Assembly: GCF_003330845.1 (NCBI RefSeq)
Contig: NZ_CP026121.1
Location: 3,577,501 to 3,641,500 of the forward strand
Direction of reading: 5' to 3'
DNA length: 64,000 bases
Source: Streptomyces sp. Go-475
GTDB taxonomy: Bacteria > Actinomycetota > Actinomycetes > Streptomycetales > Streptomycetaceae
The notes under the pieces were generated by a model. It had not been told where the DNA came from. It ran no database searches and was given only the letters and a program-made list of their open reading frames with translations. The position numbers and the translations under genes were made by a program. Shown in pieces: positions 1-8,380 of the stretch (positions within the stretch are counted from its first letter, which is position 1; every line of letters begins with the position of its first letter).

Positions 1-99
1 GCCACGGCCCTGCATCTGCTCGCGAGCCTGGTCCGCCTTCTGACGGGCCTGGTTCTGCCACTGCTCGGACTTCTCCTGGAACTGGTCCTTCATACCCAT
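1..99 (-). CDS. Small hydrophilic protein, C-terminus outside window (partial)
   Basis: Reading on the minus strand from an ATG at 99, 33 codons are visible before the window ends. The peptide begins MGMKDQFQEK and is rich in Gln, Lys, Glu and Arg with heptad-like spacing, so it is probably a soluble helical protein. A GGGAGTGA ribosome-binding sequence lies about 7 nt upstream. There is no recognisable domain and the length of the full protein is unknown. Function not assigned. Confidence 0.55.
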   Translation of the reverse strand, partial: MGMKDQFQEKSEQWQNQARQKADQAREQMQGRG

Positions 100-175
100 G
101 TGGGTTCACTCCCGTTGGGGGTGAGGGGATCTGGCTCGTTCAGATTCACACGGGTCGTGACCCTGCGCATGTCGA

Positions 176-1060
176 TCACTTACGGAGCGTAGTGCGCTGC
201 TGTTCGTCGGCCGCTCCACCCGCTCCGACCAGGCCCGTGCGCATGCCCGTGAGCCGGTCCGCGAACCGCTGCATCTCCCGCTGCCCCACCGTCCCGATCA
301 CCCCGGGCAGGTAGCCGCGCACGCCCTGCATCCCGCGCAGCCACCACTGCCCGTACACATGGCTGGACCGCCGCTCGATCCCGGCCACGAGCCGGTCCAC
401 GGCCGGGCCCAGCGGGTAGGTCTTGTTCGACGGCCAGGGCAGCCGCTGCCGCAACTCCCGCATGACGTCGTCCTGGTCGGCCCCGCGCACCATGTCGGTG
501 TCGGTCCACGACAGGTACCCGACGCCGACCTTCACGCCCCGGTACCCGACCTCGGCGCGCAGGCTGTGCGCGTACGCCTCCACGCCCGACTTGGACGCGC
601 AGTACGCGGTCATCATCGGCGCCGGCGTGATCGCGGCGAGGGACGCGATCTGCAGCAGGTAACCCCGGCTCTCCAGCAGCATCGGCAGGAACGCGCGGGC
701 GGTCACCGCCGAGCCGACCAGGTTGACCTCGATGACCCGCCGCCAGGACTCCGGGTCGGAGTCGGCGAACGGACCCCCGGTCGCCACACCGGCGTTGGCG
801 ACGACGATGTCGACCCGGCCGAACCGCTCCTTGACCTCCTCGGCGACCCGGGCCATCGCCTCGTGGTCGGTGACGTCGGCGTGCCAGTGGTCGCTGTCGC
901 TGTGCAGCCGCCCGGAGACCTGCTTGAGCGCGTCCGGCTCCAGGCCCACCAGGGCGATCCGCACGCCCCTTGCGGAGAGCTTGCGGGCCAGCAGCTCCCC
1001 GACGCCGCGCGCCGCCCCGGTCACCACGGCGACCCTGCCTTCGAGGCTCACCCTGCTCAT
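176..1060 (-). CDS. Short-chain dehydrogenase/reductase (SDR)
   Basis: A 294-residue cytosolic NAD(P)-dependent oxidoreductase of the classical SDR family. The cofactor motif is TGAARGVG near residue 14, NAG (VVANAGVA) follows near residue 87, and the catalytic Tyr/Lys pair sits in YCASK near residue 152, preceded by the usual Ser region (QIASLAA). A C-terminal tail of about 60 residues beyond the fold (WWLRGMQG...) is typical of SDRs in lipid- or steroid-type operons. The ATG start overlaps the stop codon of the upstream hydrolase (ATGA), so the two are translationally coupled. The substrate cannot be read from the sequence; the operon context suggests turnover of a ketone or alcohol together with the monooxygenase. 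Confidence 0.9.
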   Translation of the reverse strand: MSRVSLEGRVAVVTGAARGVGELLARKLSARGVRIALVGLEPDALKQVSGRLHSDSDHWHADVTDHEAMARVAEEVKERFGRVDIVVANAGVATGGPFADSDPESWRRVIEVNLVGSAVTARAFLPMLLESRGYLLQIASLAAITPAPMMTAYCASKSGVEAYAHSLRAEVGYRGVKVGVGYLSWTDTDMVRGADQDDVMRELRQRLPWPSNKTYPLGPAVDRLVAGIERRSSHVYGQWWLRGMQGVRGYLPGVIGTVGQREMQRFADRLTGMRTGLVGAGGAADEQQRTTLRK

Positions 1061-1980
1061 GCGCTCTCCTCGGATACGACCTGGATGTGTGTGGTGACGA
1101 GCTCGCGTATCTTCCCGGTGACCAGCTCGGGCGCCTCGATCGGGGTCATGTGGCCGATGCCGGGCAGCTCGGTGAACCCGGTGCACCGCGGCAGCGCCTC
1201 GCACAGGGCCCGGGCCTGCGCCGGCGGGGTCAGCCGGTCCGCCGTACCGACGACGACGGCCGTGGGCACCGTCAACTCCCGTACCCCGTGGTCGAGGTCG
1301 AGCAGGTCCAGCACCTGCGACCAGCTGTGCCGGACCTGGCGGGGGCAGGCGTGCACGATCCGGGCGCAGGCCTCGACCATGTGGGGGGCCGAACCGGGGC
1401 CCATGGTCCCGTACTTGAGGATCTGCCGGGCCAGGGGCGTGACCGGCCCGAGCGGGGCGCGCGAGCCGAGGATCCGCCGGGTCAGCCAGGTCCGCGCCCG
1501 CCCGGGGCGCAGCGGGACGACGGTGGCGGCCGCGACCAGTTGCGAACTGCCCGTGCTGCACAGCAGGACGGCGGCCGCGTGCGCCCGGAAGGCGGCTCTC
1601 CCGGAGGCCGCCATCACGGTCATGCCGCCCATGGAGTGCCCGGCGATCACGGCCTGTTCGCCCGGGGCGAGGGTGGCGTCGAGGACGGCTTCCAGGTCGT
1701 CGGCGAGCGCGTCGGTGCTGCACGCCGGGCTCGCGGGGCTGCGTCCGTGGCCGCGCTGGTCGTAGGCGATGACCCGGTGGTCGGCGGCCAGGTCGCGGAT
1801 CTGCGCGGCCCAGAAGGCGGTGGAGCAGGTCCAGCCGTGGGCGAGGACGACGGCGGGGGCGTCCTCGGGGCCGTGGATCTCGACGTGCAGCCGGGCGCCG
1901 TCGGCGGAGACGGCGGTCAGCTCGCGCACGGGGACGGGCGGCGCGTACGGCCCGGACTCGACGTGGAGGAGACGGCTCAC
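1057..1980 (-). CDS. Alpha/beta-fold hydrolase
   Basis: A 307-residue alpha/beta hydrolase. The nucleophile elbow GHSMGG (Ser near residue 117), the oxyanion-side motif AHGWTCS near residue 48 and a C-terminal PGIGHMTPIE region with the catalytic His are all visible. The start is GTG, overlapping the monooxygenase stop (GTGA). In the same operon a Baeyer-Villiger-type monooxygenase precedes it and an SDR follows; a hydrolase in this position fits cleavage of the ester or lactone made by the monooxygenase, which is inference. No signal peptide, so probably cytosolic. Confidence 0.88.
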   Translation of the reverse strand: MSRLLHVESGPYAPPVPVRELTAVSADGARLHVEIHGPEDAPAVVLAHGWTCSTAFWAAQIRDLAADHRVIAYDQRGHGRSPASPACSTDALADDLEAVLDATLAPGEQAVIAGHSMGGMTVMAASGRAAFRAHAAAVLLCSTGSSQLVAAATVVPLRPGRARTWLTRRILGSRAPLGPVTPLARQILKYGTMGPGSAPHMVEACARIVHACPRQVRHSWSQVLDLLDLDHGVRELTVPTAVVVGTADRLTPPAQARALCEALPRCTGFTELPGIGHMTPIEAPELVTGKIRELVTTHIQVVSEESA

Positions 1981-3500
1981 GCGTCCACCCCGGCCTTCTC
2001 CGCGGCGTGCTCCTCGCTCGTCCCGGCCACGGGCGGCCGCAGGACGTCGTACTCCGCGAGGTCCACCCGCCTCGTCGCCCGCCGGAACTCGGCGGTCGTG
2101 CCGGGCCAGATGGTGGTGTTGCGGCCGCTCGCGTCGAGGTACCAGCTGGTGCAGCCGCCGGTGTTCCAGACGGTGCGCTTCATGCGCTCCTGGACCCGGT
2201 GGTTCCAGGCGCTCACGGCGCCCGGGCGGGCGTCGAGGGCGACCCGGCCGCCCAGGACGTCGAGCGTGCGGACGTAGTCGGCCAGGTAGTTCAGCTGGGA
2301 CTCGATCATCAGGATCATCGAGGAGTTCCCGAGGCCCGTGTTGGGCCCGATGATCGTCATCCAGTTCGGGAAGCCGACCGCGGAGGCGCCGCGCAGGGCC
2401 TCCATGCCGCCCTTCCAGGTCTCGGCGAGGGTCCGCCCGTCGGCGCCGACGACCCGTTCGGCGATGGGCATGTCGGTGACGTGGAAGCCCGTGCCGAACA
2501 CGATCGCGTCCACCTCGGCCTCACTGCCGTCGGCGGCGACCAGGGTCGAGCCACGCACCTCGGCGAGCCCGCTCGCGACGACGTCCACATGGGGCTGCGC
2601 GAGCGCCGGGTAGTAGTCGCTGGACAGCAGGATCCGCTTGCAGCCGATGCGGTAGTCCGGGGTGAGCTTCGCCCGCAGCGCCGGGTCCTTGATGGCCCGG
2701 GCCATGTTGCGCCTGGCCAGCTGCTCGACGAAGCCCAGCTCGTTCGGGCGCTTGGTGAACGCCTGGACCTGCAGCTCCCGGATGCCCCACAGCAGTCCGC
2801 GCCGCAGCTGCGAGGTGAAGGGCAGTTGCCGGTGGAGCCACCGCTCGGTACCGCTGATGGCCCGGTCCATGCGCGGCAGGACCCATGGCGGGGTGCGTTG
2901 GAAGAGGGTGAGCCGGGAGACGTCCTGCTGGACGGCCGGCACGATCTGGATGGCCGAGGCGCCGGTGCCGACCATGGCGACGCGCTTGCCGCGCAGGTCG
3001 TAGTCGTGGTCCCAGCGGGCGGAGTGGAAGACCTTGCCCGGGAAGGAGTCGAGGCCGGGGATGTCCGGCACCTTCGGGTCGGACAGCGGCCCGGTCGCCG
3101 ACACGACGAGGTCGGCGGAGAGGTTCCCGCTGCTGGTCTCGATGTCCCAGCACAGCCGCTCGGCGTTCCAGCTCATCCGCTTCACCTCCGAGTCGAAGCG
3201 GAGGTGCGGCCGCAGGCGGAACGTGTCGGCCACGTGCTCCAGGTAGGCCCGGATGTGCTCCTGCCCCGAGAACGTGCGCGGCCAGTCAGGGTTGGGCGCG
3301 AAGGAGAACGAGTACAGGTGCGACGGCACGTCGCAGGCGCACCCCGGGTAGCTGTTGTCCCGCCAGGTGCCGCCGACGCCGCTCGCCCGCTCCAGGACGA
3401 CGAAGTCGGTGACGCCCTCGCGCCGGAGCCGCACGGCGGCCCCCAGCCCGCCGAACCCGGACCCGACCACCGCGACCCGCACGTGCTCGCGCTCGCCCAT
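1977..3500 (-). CDS. FAD/NADPH-dependent Baeyer-Villiger-type monooxygenase
   Basis: A 507-residue flavoprotein monooxygenase. The N-terminal FAD-binding GSGFGG (about residue 13) is followed by GVGGTW, and a second Rossmann motif GTGASA lies near residue 180. Just before it is FPGKVFHSARWDHD, which fits the Baeyer-Villiger fingerprint FxGxxxHxxxW. Such enzymes insert oxygen next to a carbonyl using NADPH and O2. I chose the ATG at 3500 because GGAGGTG lies 6 nt upstream; an upstream extension has no such site. It is the first gene of a three-gene operon with a hydrolase and an SDR, an arrangement reminiscent of the mycobacterial mymA operon. The divergent MerR-type regulator and the palindrome at 3529-3548 suggest inducible control. 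Confidence 0.88.
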   Translation of the reverse strand: MGEREHVRVAVVGSGFGGLGAAVRLRREGVTDFVVLERASGVGGTWRDNSYPGCACDVPSHLYSFSFAPNPDWPRTFSGQEHIRAYLEHVADTFRLRPHLRFDSEVKRMSWNAERLCWDIETSSGNLSADLVVSATGPLSDPKVPDIPGLDSFPGKVFHSARWDHDYDLRGKRVAMVGTGASAIQIVPAVQQDVSRLTLFQRTPPWVLPRMDRAISGTERWLHRQLPFTSQLRRGLLWGIRELQVQAFTKRPNELGFVEQLARRNMARAIKDPALRAKLTPDYRIGCKRILLSSDYYPALAQPHVDVVASGLAEVRGSTLVAADGSEAEVDAIVFGTGFHVTDMPIAERVVGADGRTLAETWKGGMEALRGASAVGFPNWMTIIGPNTGLGNSSMILMIESQLNYLADYVRTLDVLGGRVALDARPGAVSAWNHRVQERMKRTVWNTGGCTSWYLDASGRNTTIWPGTTAEFRRATRRVDLAEYDVLRPPVAGTSEEHAAEKAGVDA

Positions 3501-3528
3501 GCCGACACCTCCACACACCACGAGAACC

Positions 3529-3548
3529 GCGCCAGTGAACACTGGCGC
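3529..3548. promoter_or_regulatory. Perfect inverted repeat in divergent promoter region
   Basis: GCGCCAGTG-AA-CACTGGCGC is a perfect 9-bp-arm palindrome 28 bp upstream of the monooxygenase start and about 82 bp upstream of the divergent MerR gene. It is a good candidate operator for control of the monooxygenase operon. Its shape resembles TetR-type operators more than a classical MerR 19-bp spacer site, so the cognate protein is uncertain. Confidence 0.6.
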
Positions 3549-3630
3549 AATGGGAGAGTAGGGCAGCACCGTACCGATGGGTAGGGGGCGGACGGGGAAA
3601 GTTACCCCCGGTACGCCTTAAGGTGCCCAG

Positions 3631-4272
3631 GTGTCAGAGAAGCGTGAATACCGCATGGAAGAGCTGGCCCGCCTGGCCGGGATCACGGTGCGCACCCTGC
3701 GCTTCTACCGCGAACGCAAGCTGATCCCGCCACCCCGCCGCGAGGGCCGGATCGCCTGGTACGACGACGAGCACCTGGCCCGGCTGCGCACGATCACCGC
3801 CCTGCTGGAACGCGGTCACACCCTCAGCGGCATCGCGGAGCTGGCGGAAGCCTTCGACCACGGCCGGGACGTCGGCGACCTGCTCGGCGTCGGCGCGCCG
3901 ACCGAGGAGGAGCCGGTCCACCTCACCCCCGAGGAACTCGCCGACCACTTCGCGGGCGAGGCCACCCCCGAGAACCTCGCCGCCGCGATGGAACTGGGCT
4001 ACCTCGGCGCCGACGGCGGCGAGATCGTCCACATCAGCCGCCGGCTCCTGGACGTCTCCTTGGCCCTGGTCCGCGAGGGCATCCCCCTCGCGGAGGTCCT
4101 CGCCGCGGCCAAGCAGGTCCGCACCCACGCCGACGCCCTCGCCGAACTCTTCACCGACCTGGTCCTGCGCCACGCCTCCGAAACCGACCTGCCCCGCCTG
4201 CGCCCGCTGGCCCGGAGCGTGGTGGAGGCGGAACTGTCACTCGCGCTGGACCGCAGGACGCGCAGGCCCTAA
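3631..4272 (+). CDS. MerR-family transcriptional regulator
   Basis: A 213-residue regulator starting at GTG. The N-terminal MerR winged helix is clear: YRMEELARLAGITVRTLRFY near residue 6, followed by RERKLIPPP and YDDEHLARLRTI. The C-terminal 130 residues contain no cysteine cluster or obvious drug pocket, so the inducer is unknown. It is divergent from the monooxygenase operon, which makes that operon the likely target. Its TAA stop overlaps the TAG stop of the convergent exonuclease III gene. Confidence 0.9.
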   Translation: MSEKREYRMEELARLAGITVRTLRFYRERKLIPPPRREGRIAWYDDEHLARLRTITALLERGHTLSGIAELAEAFDHGRDVGDLLGVGAPTEEEPVHLTPEELADHFAGEATPENLAAAMELGYLGADGGEIVHISRRLLDVSLALVREGIPLAEVLAAAKQVRTHADALAELFTDLVLRHASETDLPRLRPLARSVVEAELSLALDRRTRRP

Positions 4273-5072
4273 CGCTCGTAGACGACGGTCACCGGCGCGT
4301 GGTCGGACCACCGCTCGGCGTGCGTCGCGGCCCGCTCCACGAACCCCTTCACCGCCCGCCCGGCGAGCCCCGGGGTGGCCACGTGGTAGTCGATCCGCCA
4401 GCCGGTGTCGTTGTCGAAGGCCCGCCCGCGGTACGACCACCAGGAGTACGGCCCCTCGGTGTCCGGGTGCAGGGCGCGCACGACGTCGACGTAGCCGCCG
4501 TCGGCCGGGTCGAGGACGCGGCCGAGCCACTCGCGCTCCTCGGGCAGGAACCCGGAGTTCTTGGTGTTGCCGCGCCAGTTCTTCAGGTCGGCCCGCTGGT
4601 GGGCGATGTTCCAGTCGCCGCAGACCAGCACCTCGCGCCCGTCGGCGGCGGCCCGCTCCCGGAGCCCCTTCAGATAGGCGAGGAACTCGCCCATGAAGCG
4701 CTCCTTCTCGTCCTGCCGCTCGGTGCCGACCTCACCCGAGGGCAGATACAGCGAGGCGACGGTGACCCCGGGCAGGTCGGCCTCCACGTACCGCCCGCTG
4801 CCGTCGAACTCGGCGGACCCGAAACCCACCTGGACGCGGTCGGGCTCGCGCCGGCTGTACAGCGACACCCCGGCCCGCCCCTTGGCGGCGGCCGGCGCGT
4901 GCGTCACGTGCCAGCCCTCGGGGGCGCGGACCTGCTCGGGCAGCTGCCCCGGCTCGGCCCGCACCTCCTGCAGGCACAGCACGTCGGCCGAGGTCTCGGC
5001 GAGCCACTCCACGAAGCCCTTCTTCGCGGCGGCCCGCAGCCCGTTCACATTCACAGAGGTCACAGTGAGCAC
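4269..5072 (-). CDS. xth: Exodeoxyribonuclease III (AP endonuclease)
   Basis: A 267-residue member of the exonuclease III/APE family, which cuts the backbone at abasic sites and trims 3' ends in base excision repair. Visible family motifs in order are SVNVNGLRAA at the N-terminus, CLQEVRA (metal-binding Glu near residue 37), CGDWNIAHQ in the middle and SDHAPV near the C-terminus (catalytic Asp-His). Length is normal for bacterial Xth. The start is GTG with a GTG-rich first few codons. It converges on and overlaps the end of the MerR gene by 3 nt. Confidence 0.93.
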   Translation of the reverse strand: MLTVTSVNVNGLRAAAKKGFVEWLAETSADVLCLQEVRAEPGQLPEQVRAPEGWHVTHAPAAAKGRAGVSLYSRREPDRVQVGFGSAEFDGSGRYVEADLPGVTVASLYLPSGEVGTERQDEKERFMGEFLAYLKGLRERAAADGREVLVCGDWNIAHQRADLKNWRGNTKNSGFLPEEREWLGRVLDPADGGYVDVVRALHPDTEGPYSWWSYRGRAFDNDTGWRIDYHVATPGLAGRAVKGFVERAATHAERWSDHAPVTVVYER

Positions 5073-5132
5073 CCGGGCACGATACCCGCACTCTGGACGG
5101 AGTCCAGTTCCGGATCACATACCGTGGTTGGC

Positions 5133-5621
5133 ATGCACATACGCCGGGTCTCCTTCGACCACCCCGACGCCGTGAAGCTCAACGACGAGGTCCAGGCCGA
5201 GTACGCCGCCCGCTACGGCGACGACGGCGACGCCACGGAGATGGCCGCGGCGGACTTCGAGCCGCCGAACGGCATCTACCTGATCGCGTACGACGAGCAC
5301 GGCGCCCCGGTCGCCTCCGGCGGCTGGCGCGCGCAGGACGCGAACGACGAGGGCAACCAGGACGGCGACGCCGAGCTCAAGCGCATGTACGTGATCGAGC
5401 AGGTGCGCGGCAGGGGCCTCGCCCGCCGCATCCTGGCCGCCCTGGAGGAGGACGCCCGGGCCGCCGGCCGCGTCCGGATGGTCCTGGAGACCGGCACCAA
5501 GCAGCCCGAGGCCATCGCCCTGTACACGTCCAGCGGCTACGAGCCGTGCGCCAAGTTCGGCTACTACCGCCACTACGAGTCGAGCCGCTGCTTCGCGAAG
5601 CAGCTCCGGCCCGCCGACTGA
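5133..5621 (+). CDS. GNAT-family N-acetyltransferase
   Basis: A 162-residue GNAT protein. The acetyl-CoA-binding motif A reads LKRMYVIEQVRGRGLARRIL (R/Q-x-x-G-x-G/A) near residue 90, and the C-terminal ALYTSSGYEP is the usual GNAT motif B segment. The ATG at 5133 is the first start after the divergent exonuclease gene; the 60-bp gap must hold both promoters. Substrate not inferable. Confidence 0.88.
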   Translation: MHIRRVSFDHPDAVKLNDEVQAEYAARYGDDGDATEMAAADFEPPNGIYLIAYDEHGAPVASGGWRAQDANDEGNQDGDAELKRMYVIEQVRGRGLARRILAALEEDARAAGRVRMVLETGTKQPEAIALYTSSGYEPCAKFGYYRHYESSRCFAKQLRPAD

Positions 5622-5628
5622 CGGGTGC

Positions 5629-6078
5629 TCAGCGACCGCCCCGGCCGCGGCCCTTGTCCCGCGCGGCGCGCCGCCCCCTTCGGTGCCGCCACCACTCGGT
5701 CACCGAGCCGGTCTCGCCCCGCATGTGCGGCGGCACCAGTACCTTCGGCCAGTTGAACCACGCGATCGTCACATGCAGCAGCAGCCAGGGGTACGAGCCC
5801 ACGAGGAAGACCCCGCCGACATCGAACACGGCGGGTCCCGCGCCGTCCGCGGCGACGGCGACGGCGGCGACCGCGATCGTCAGGCAGACCAGCCAGGCGG
5901 CGAGGGCGACGATGCCACGCTCGTGCCCGCGCATGACCGAGGGGTTCCACGAGTACCCGAAGGAGATGTCGGGCGCCCGGCCGGAGCCGGTCCAGTGCAG
6001 CCACGCCGCCCGGACGAGGAACACGTTCATCCCGCCCGCGACGACGGCGGCGACGGTGTCGGGAACGAGGTGAGCCAC
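5629..6078 (-). CDS. Predicted membrane protein, about 149 residues
   Basis: A small polytopic membrane protein of unknown function. Hydrophobic stretches are visible at TVAAVVAGGMNVFLVRAAW, in IVALAAWLVCLTIAVAAVAVA and in VFLVGSYPWLLLHVTIAWF, giving about three membrane helices with a very basic C-terminal tail (RRHRRGRRAARDKGRGRGGR). I chose the GTG at 6078 because GGAGG lies 4 nt upstream; a longer form to 6186 has no ribosome site. Confidence 0.65.
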   Translation of the reverse strand: MAHLVPDTVAAVVAGGMNVFLVRAAWLHWTGSGRAPDISFGYSWNPSVMRGHERGIVALAAWLVCLTIAVAAVAVAADGAGPAVFDVGGVFLVGSYPWLLLHVTIAWFNWPKVLVPPHMRGETGSVTEWWRHRRGRRAARDKGRGRGGR

Positions 6079-6190
6079 AGCACCTCCGCGGCGAGCGCAC
6101 CGGGCAGATGCCCCAGTATCCGCGGCGGGCTCGTCAAGAAGATCCACGGCCGGACCAAGCTTGGGCAAGCACGTGGCGCTGAACACACGT

Positions 6191-6222
6191 CAGAGCCCGG
6201 TCGGTTTCCCGACCGGGCTCTG
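6191..6222 (-). terminator. Intrinsic terminator after tRNA-Ala
   Basis: Perfect 14-bp arms (CAGAGCCCGGTCGG / CCGACCGGGCTCTG) around a 4-nt TTTC loop, 8 bp downstream of the minus-strand tRNA-Ala. Placed to end the tRNA transcript and possibly to stop read-through from the membrane protein gene side. Confidence 0.8.
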
Positions 6223-6229
6223 AGCTGCG

Positions 6230-6303
6230 TGGACCTGAGGGGATTTGAACCCCTGGCCCCCTCGATGCGAACGAGGTGCGCTACCGGACTGCGCCACAGG
6301 CCC
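6230..6303 (-). tRNA. tRNA-Ala (anticodon CGC)
   Basis: A complete 74-nt cloverleaf on the minus strand. The acceptor stem GGGCCTG pairs with CAGGTCC (one G-U), the anticodon arm CCTCG-TTCGCAT-CGAGG gives anticodon CGC, which reads GCG (Ala), and the T arm is GGGG-TTCAAAT-CCCC. The CCA end is not encoded. A strong hairpin follows at 6191-6222. Confidence 0.93.
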
Positions 6304-6385
6304 TTGCAACGAGTGAAACTCTAGCACCCCGATCGGCCTGCTTGGAAATCCGTTCCCCAGGGGCGGTCACCTGCGGGTTCGCGGG

Positions 6386-7564
6386 CTACTCGTTGGCGGC
6401 CCGGGGCCGCTCGCCGTCCTCGTACTGGTCGAACAGCGGCGTGCGCCCGCGCTCCCGGGCCCGTCGCGCCGAGGCCGCCCGGCGGGCGTCGGTGCGCCCG
6501 TCGTCGTCCGTTCTGTCCTGCGGGCGGGGGTCCGCCTCGTCCTGGTCCGCGGCCTCGGCCTCGCGCTCCGCGTCCGGGGTGACCGCGCTGGAGCGGGCGG
6601 AGCTCCACGTGTCGGGGGCGCCGAGGTCCACGTCGCTGGTGGCCCGGGGCGCGACGGGTGCGGTCACGTACGTCGGCAGGGGCACCGGCACCGGCTCCCA
6701 GCTCTCGCCCTGGCCGGGCCGCCGCTGCCGCTCGCGCTGCTGGTCGACCCACTCCGCGTGGTCGGTCTGCTCGACGAGCGCGCGCCGGTCCGCCGCGAGG
6801 GCCGACAGGCCGGGGTCGGTCACCGGCTCGGGTCCCTCCTCCGGGTCGTCGCTCTCCTCGTCGGCCGAGGCGCGCCGGCGGGGCTGGCGCTGCCGCTCCC
6901 GCAGCCGCTGGGCCGCGGCCTCGGCCCGGCGGCGGTCCATCTGGTAGGCGAAGCGGCGGCGCTCCTGGGTGCGCAGGTACGCGATGTACACGCTGAGCAT
7001 GACGGCGGGCACGCCGGGGGCCCACAGGAACGCGAGCCCGCCGACCGCGGCGACGATCGCACCGACGGTGAAGGCGAGGAACAGCATGGTGGTGGTGCGC
7101 CGACGGCGCGCGAGCACCTTCGAGCGCCGGGCCCGTGCCGCGGCCGCCTGGGCCTGCGGTGACACACCGCGCCGGGCCGCCGGCACGCGGCTGCCCGCGC
7201 GCCCGGGCCCCGCCGCGTTCGGTGCGGGCGGTGCCGGGCGGGCCGGCTGCTCGGGTGCGGGCGACGGGAGGGGCGCCTGGGTCTGCGGACGCGTCTTGGA
7301 CACGGCGAAGGCCCGGACGTCCACCGATTCGGTGGCGTCCAGGTCGTCGGCGTCCTGCTCCCCCTCCTCGGTGGAGCGCGCCCGCAGGTCCCTGGCGTAC
7401 CGGCGCTCCATGGCCGCCTTTCCGGACAGGAGCCGGATGGCGGTGCTGAAGCGTTCCGTCGGACGGGCCTCGTTCAGCTCGTCCTGCCTACGGAGCCACA
7501 TCGGCACCAAGTAGGCGGCCCAGGCCCCGACAATGACTGCGTAGATGAGGCCGCTGCTGCTCAC
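6386..7564 (-). CDS. Predicted membrane-anchored protein with long charged region
   Basis: A 392-residue protein of unknown function conserved in look in streptomycetes. Residues 4-22 form an N-terminal helix (LIYAVIVGAWAAYLVPMWL). Further hydrophobic helices lie near residues 155-190 (TMLFLAFTVGAIVAAVGGLAFLW and VPAVMLSVYIAYL). Both flanks are rich in Arg, Asp, Glu and Pro and are probably disordered. It faces an AT-rich intergenic region that should carry its promoter. No enzymatic motif is seen. Confidence 0.75.
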   Translation of the reverse strand: MSSSGLIYAVIVGAWAAYLVPMWLRRQDELNEARPTERFSTAIRLLSGKAAMERRYARDLRARSTEEGEQDADDLDATESVDVRAFAVSKTRPQTQAPLPSPAPEQPARPAPPAPNAAGPGRAGSRVPAARRGVSPQAQAAAARARRSKVLARRRRTTTMLFLAFTVGAIVAAVGGLAFLWAPGVPAVMLSVYIAYLRTQERRRFAYQMDRRRAEAAAQRLRERQRQPRRRASADEESDDPEEGPEPVTDPGLSALAADRRALVEQTDHAEWVDQQRERQRRPGQGESWEPVPVPLPTYVTAPVAPRATSDVDLGAPDTWSSARSSAVTPDAEREAEAADQDEADPRPQDRTDDDGRTDARRAASARRARERGRTPLFDQYEDGERPRAANE

Positions 7565-7736
7565 GCCTCACACCGTAGAGGGGTTTGCGTGAGGCCATCC
7601 GCCAATTGAGCCGGTGTGTCGCACGATCTGGCTGATATTTCGAACTTTTTTTGTGATCGATGCGATCAGCAGACCGCCCGGGGCGGGAATTCATTGCCCC
7701 GAGACGGTCATCGGGCGATCAATTTCGAACATGTAT
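7565..7736. promoter_or_regulatory. AT-rich intergenic region with short repeats
   Basis: This 172-bp gap is far richer in A and T than its surroundings, with a run of seven T around 7643 and two copies of ATTTCGAAC about 95 bp apart. A GATC-rich imperfect palindrome lies near 7650-7665. It must hold the promoter for the membrane-protein gene on the minus strand and the downstream end of the GNAT gene. Confidence 0.4.
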
Positions 7737-8354
7737 TCAATTTCCGGGGTGGTGCCGGATTCCCGGATTACTCTCCGATCGTGCCCGGTGCCAGCGCCTC
7801 AGCAACCCGTCCGGCACCTCTTCCGCCGTCAGCGCGAAGACGAGGTGGTCGCGCCAGGCCCCGTCGATGTGGAGATAACGCGGTCTGAGCCCCTCCTGAC
7901 GGAATCCGAGTTTCTCCACGACGCGGCGGCTGGGTCCGTTCTCCGGGCGAATGCAGACCTCGATGCGGTGCAGTCCGACCGTGCGGAAACAGTGGTCCAC
8001 GACGAGCGCCACCGCCGTCGGCATCACCCCGCGCCCGGCCACCGCCTCGTCCACCCAGTAGCCGACGTGCCCGGAGCACATCGAGCCCCAGGTGATCCCG
8101 GCCACCGTCAACTGCCCCACCAGCCGCCCCTGGTACTCGATGACGAAGGGCAGCATCCGGCCCGCGTTCGCCTCCGACCTGAGGTGGCGGACCATCTGGC
8201 GGAAGGTCGGGCGGTGGGCGAGCGGCCCGCCGGGCGAGGGCGGCGGAATGGTCGCCTCCCAGGGGCGCAGCCAGTCGCGGTTGCGCCGGTTGACCTCACG
8301 CCACGCCCGCTGGTCGCGCAGCTTTATCGGCCTGAGGACGATGTCGCCGTCCAC
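7737..8354 (-). CDS. RimJ/RimL-type GNAT acetyltransferase
   Basis: A GNAT protein of the ribosomal-protein-alanine/serine acetyltransferase type. DIVLRPIKLRDQRAW opens the fold, GYWVDEAVAGRGVMPTAV is the acetyl-CoA-binding motif near residue 105, and ENGPSRRVVEKLGFRQEG is the C-terminal signature. The GTG at 8354 gives 205 residues. The reading frame stays open 10 codons further up to a CTG that overlaps the stop of mog (CTGA), and residues such as SWPVEL there look coding, so the true start may be slightly upstream. It is the last gene of the galU-moeA-moaC-mog run. Confidence 0.85.
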   Translation of the reverse strand: MDGDIVLRPIKLRDQRAWREVNRRNRDWLRPWEATIPPPSPGGPLAHRPTFRQMVRHLRSEANAGRMLPFVIEYQGRLVGQLTVAGITWGSMCSGHVGYWVDEAVAGRGVMPTAVALVVDHCFRTVGLHRIEVCIRPENGPSRRVVEKLGFRQEGLRPRYLHIDGAWRDHLVFALTAEEVPDGLLRRWHRARSESNPGIRHHPGN

Positions 8355-8380
8355 CAGCTCGACGGGCCAGGATGGGCTGT

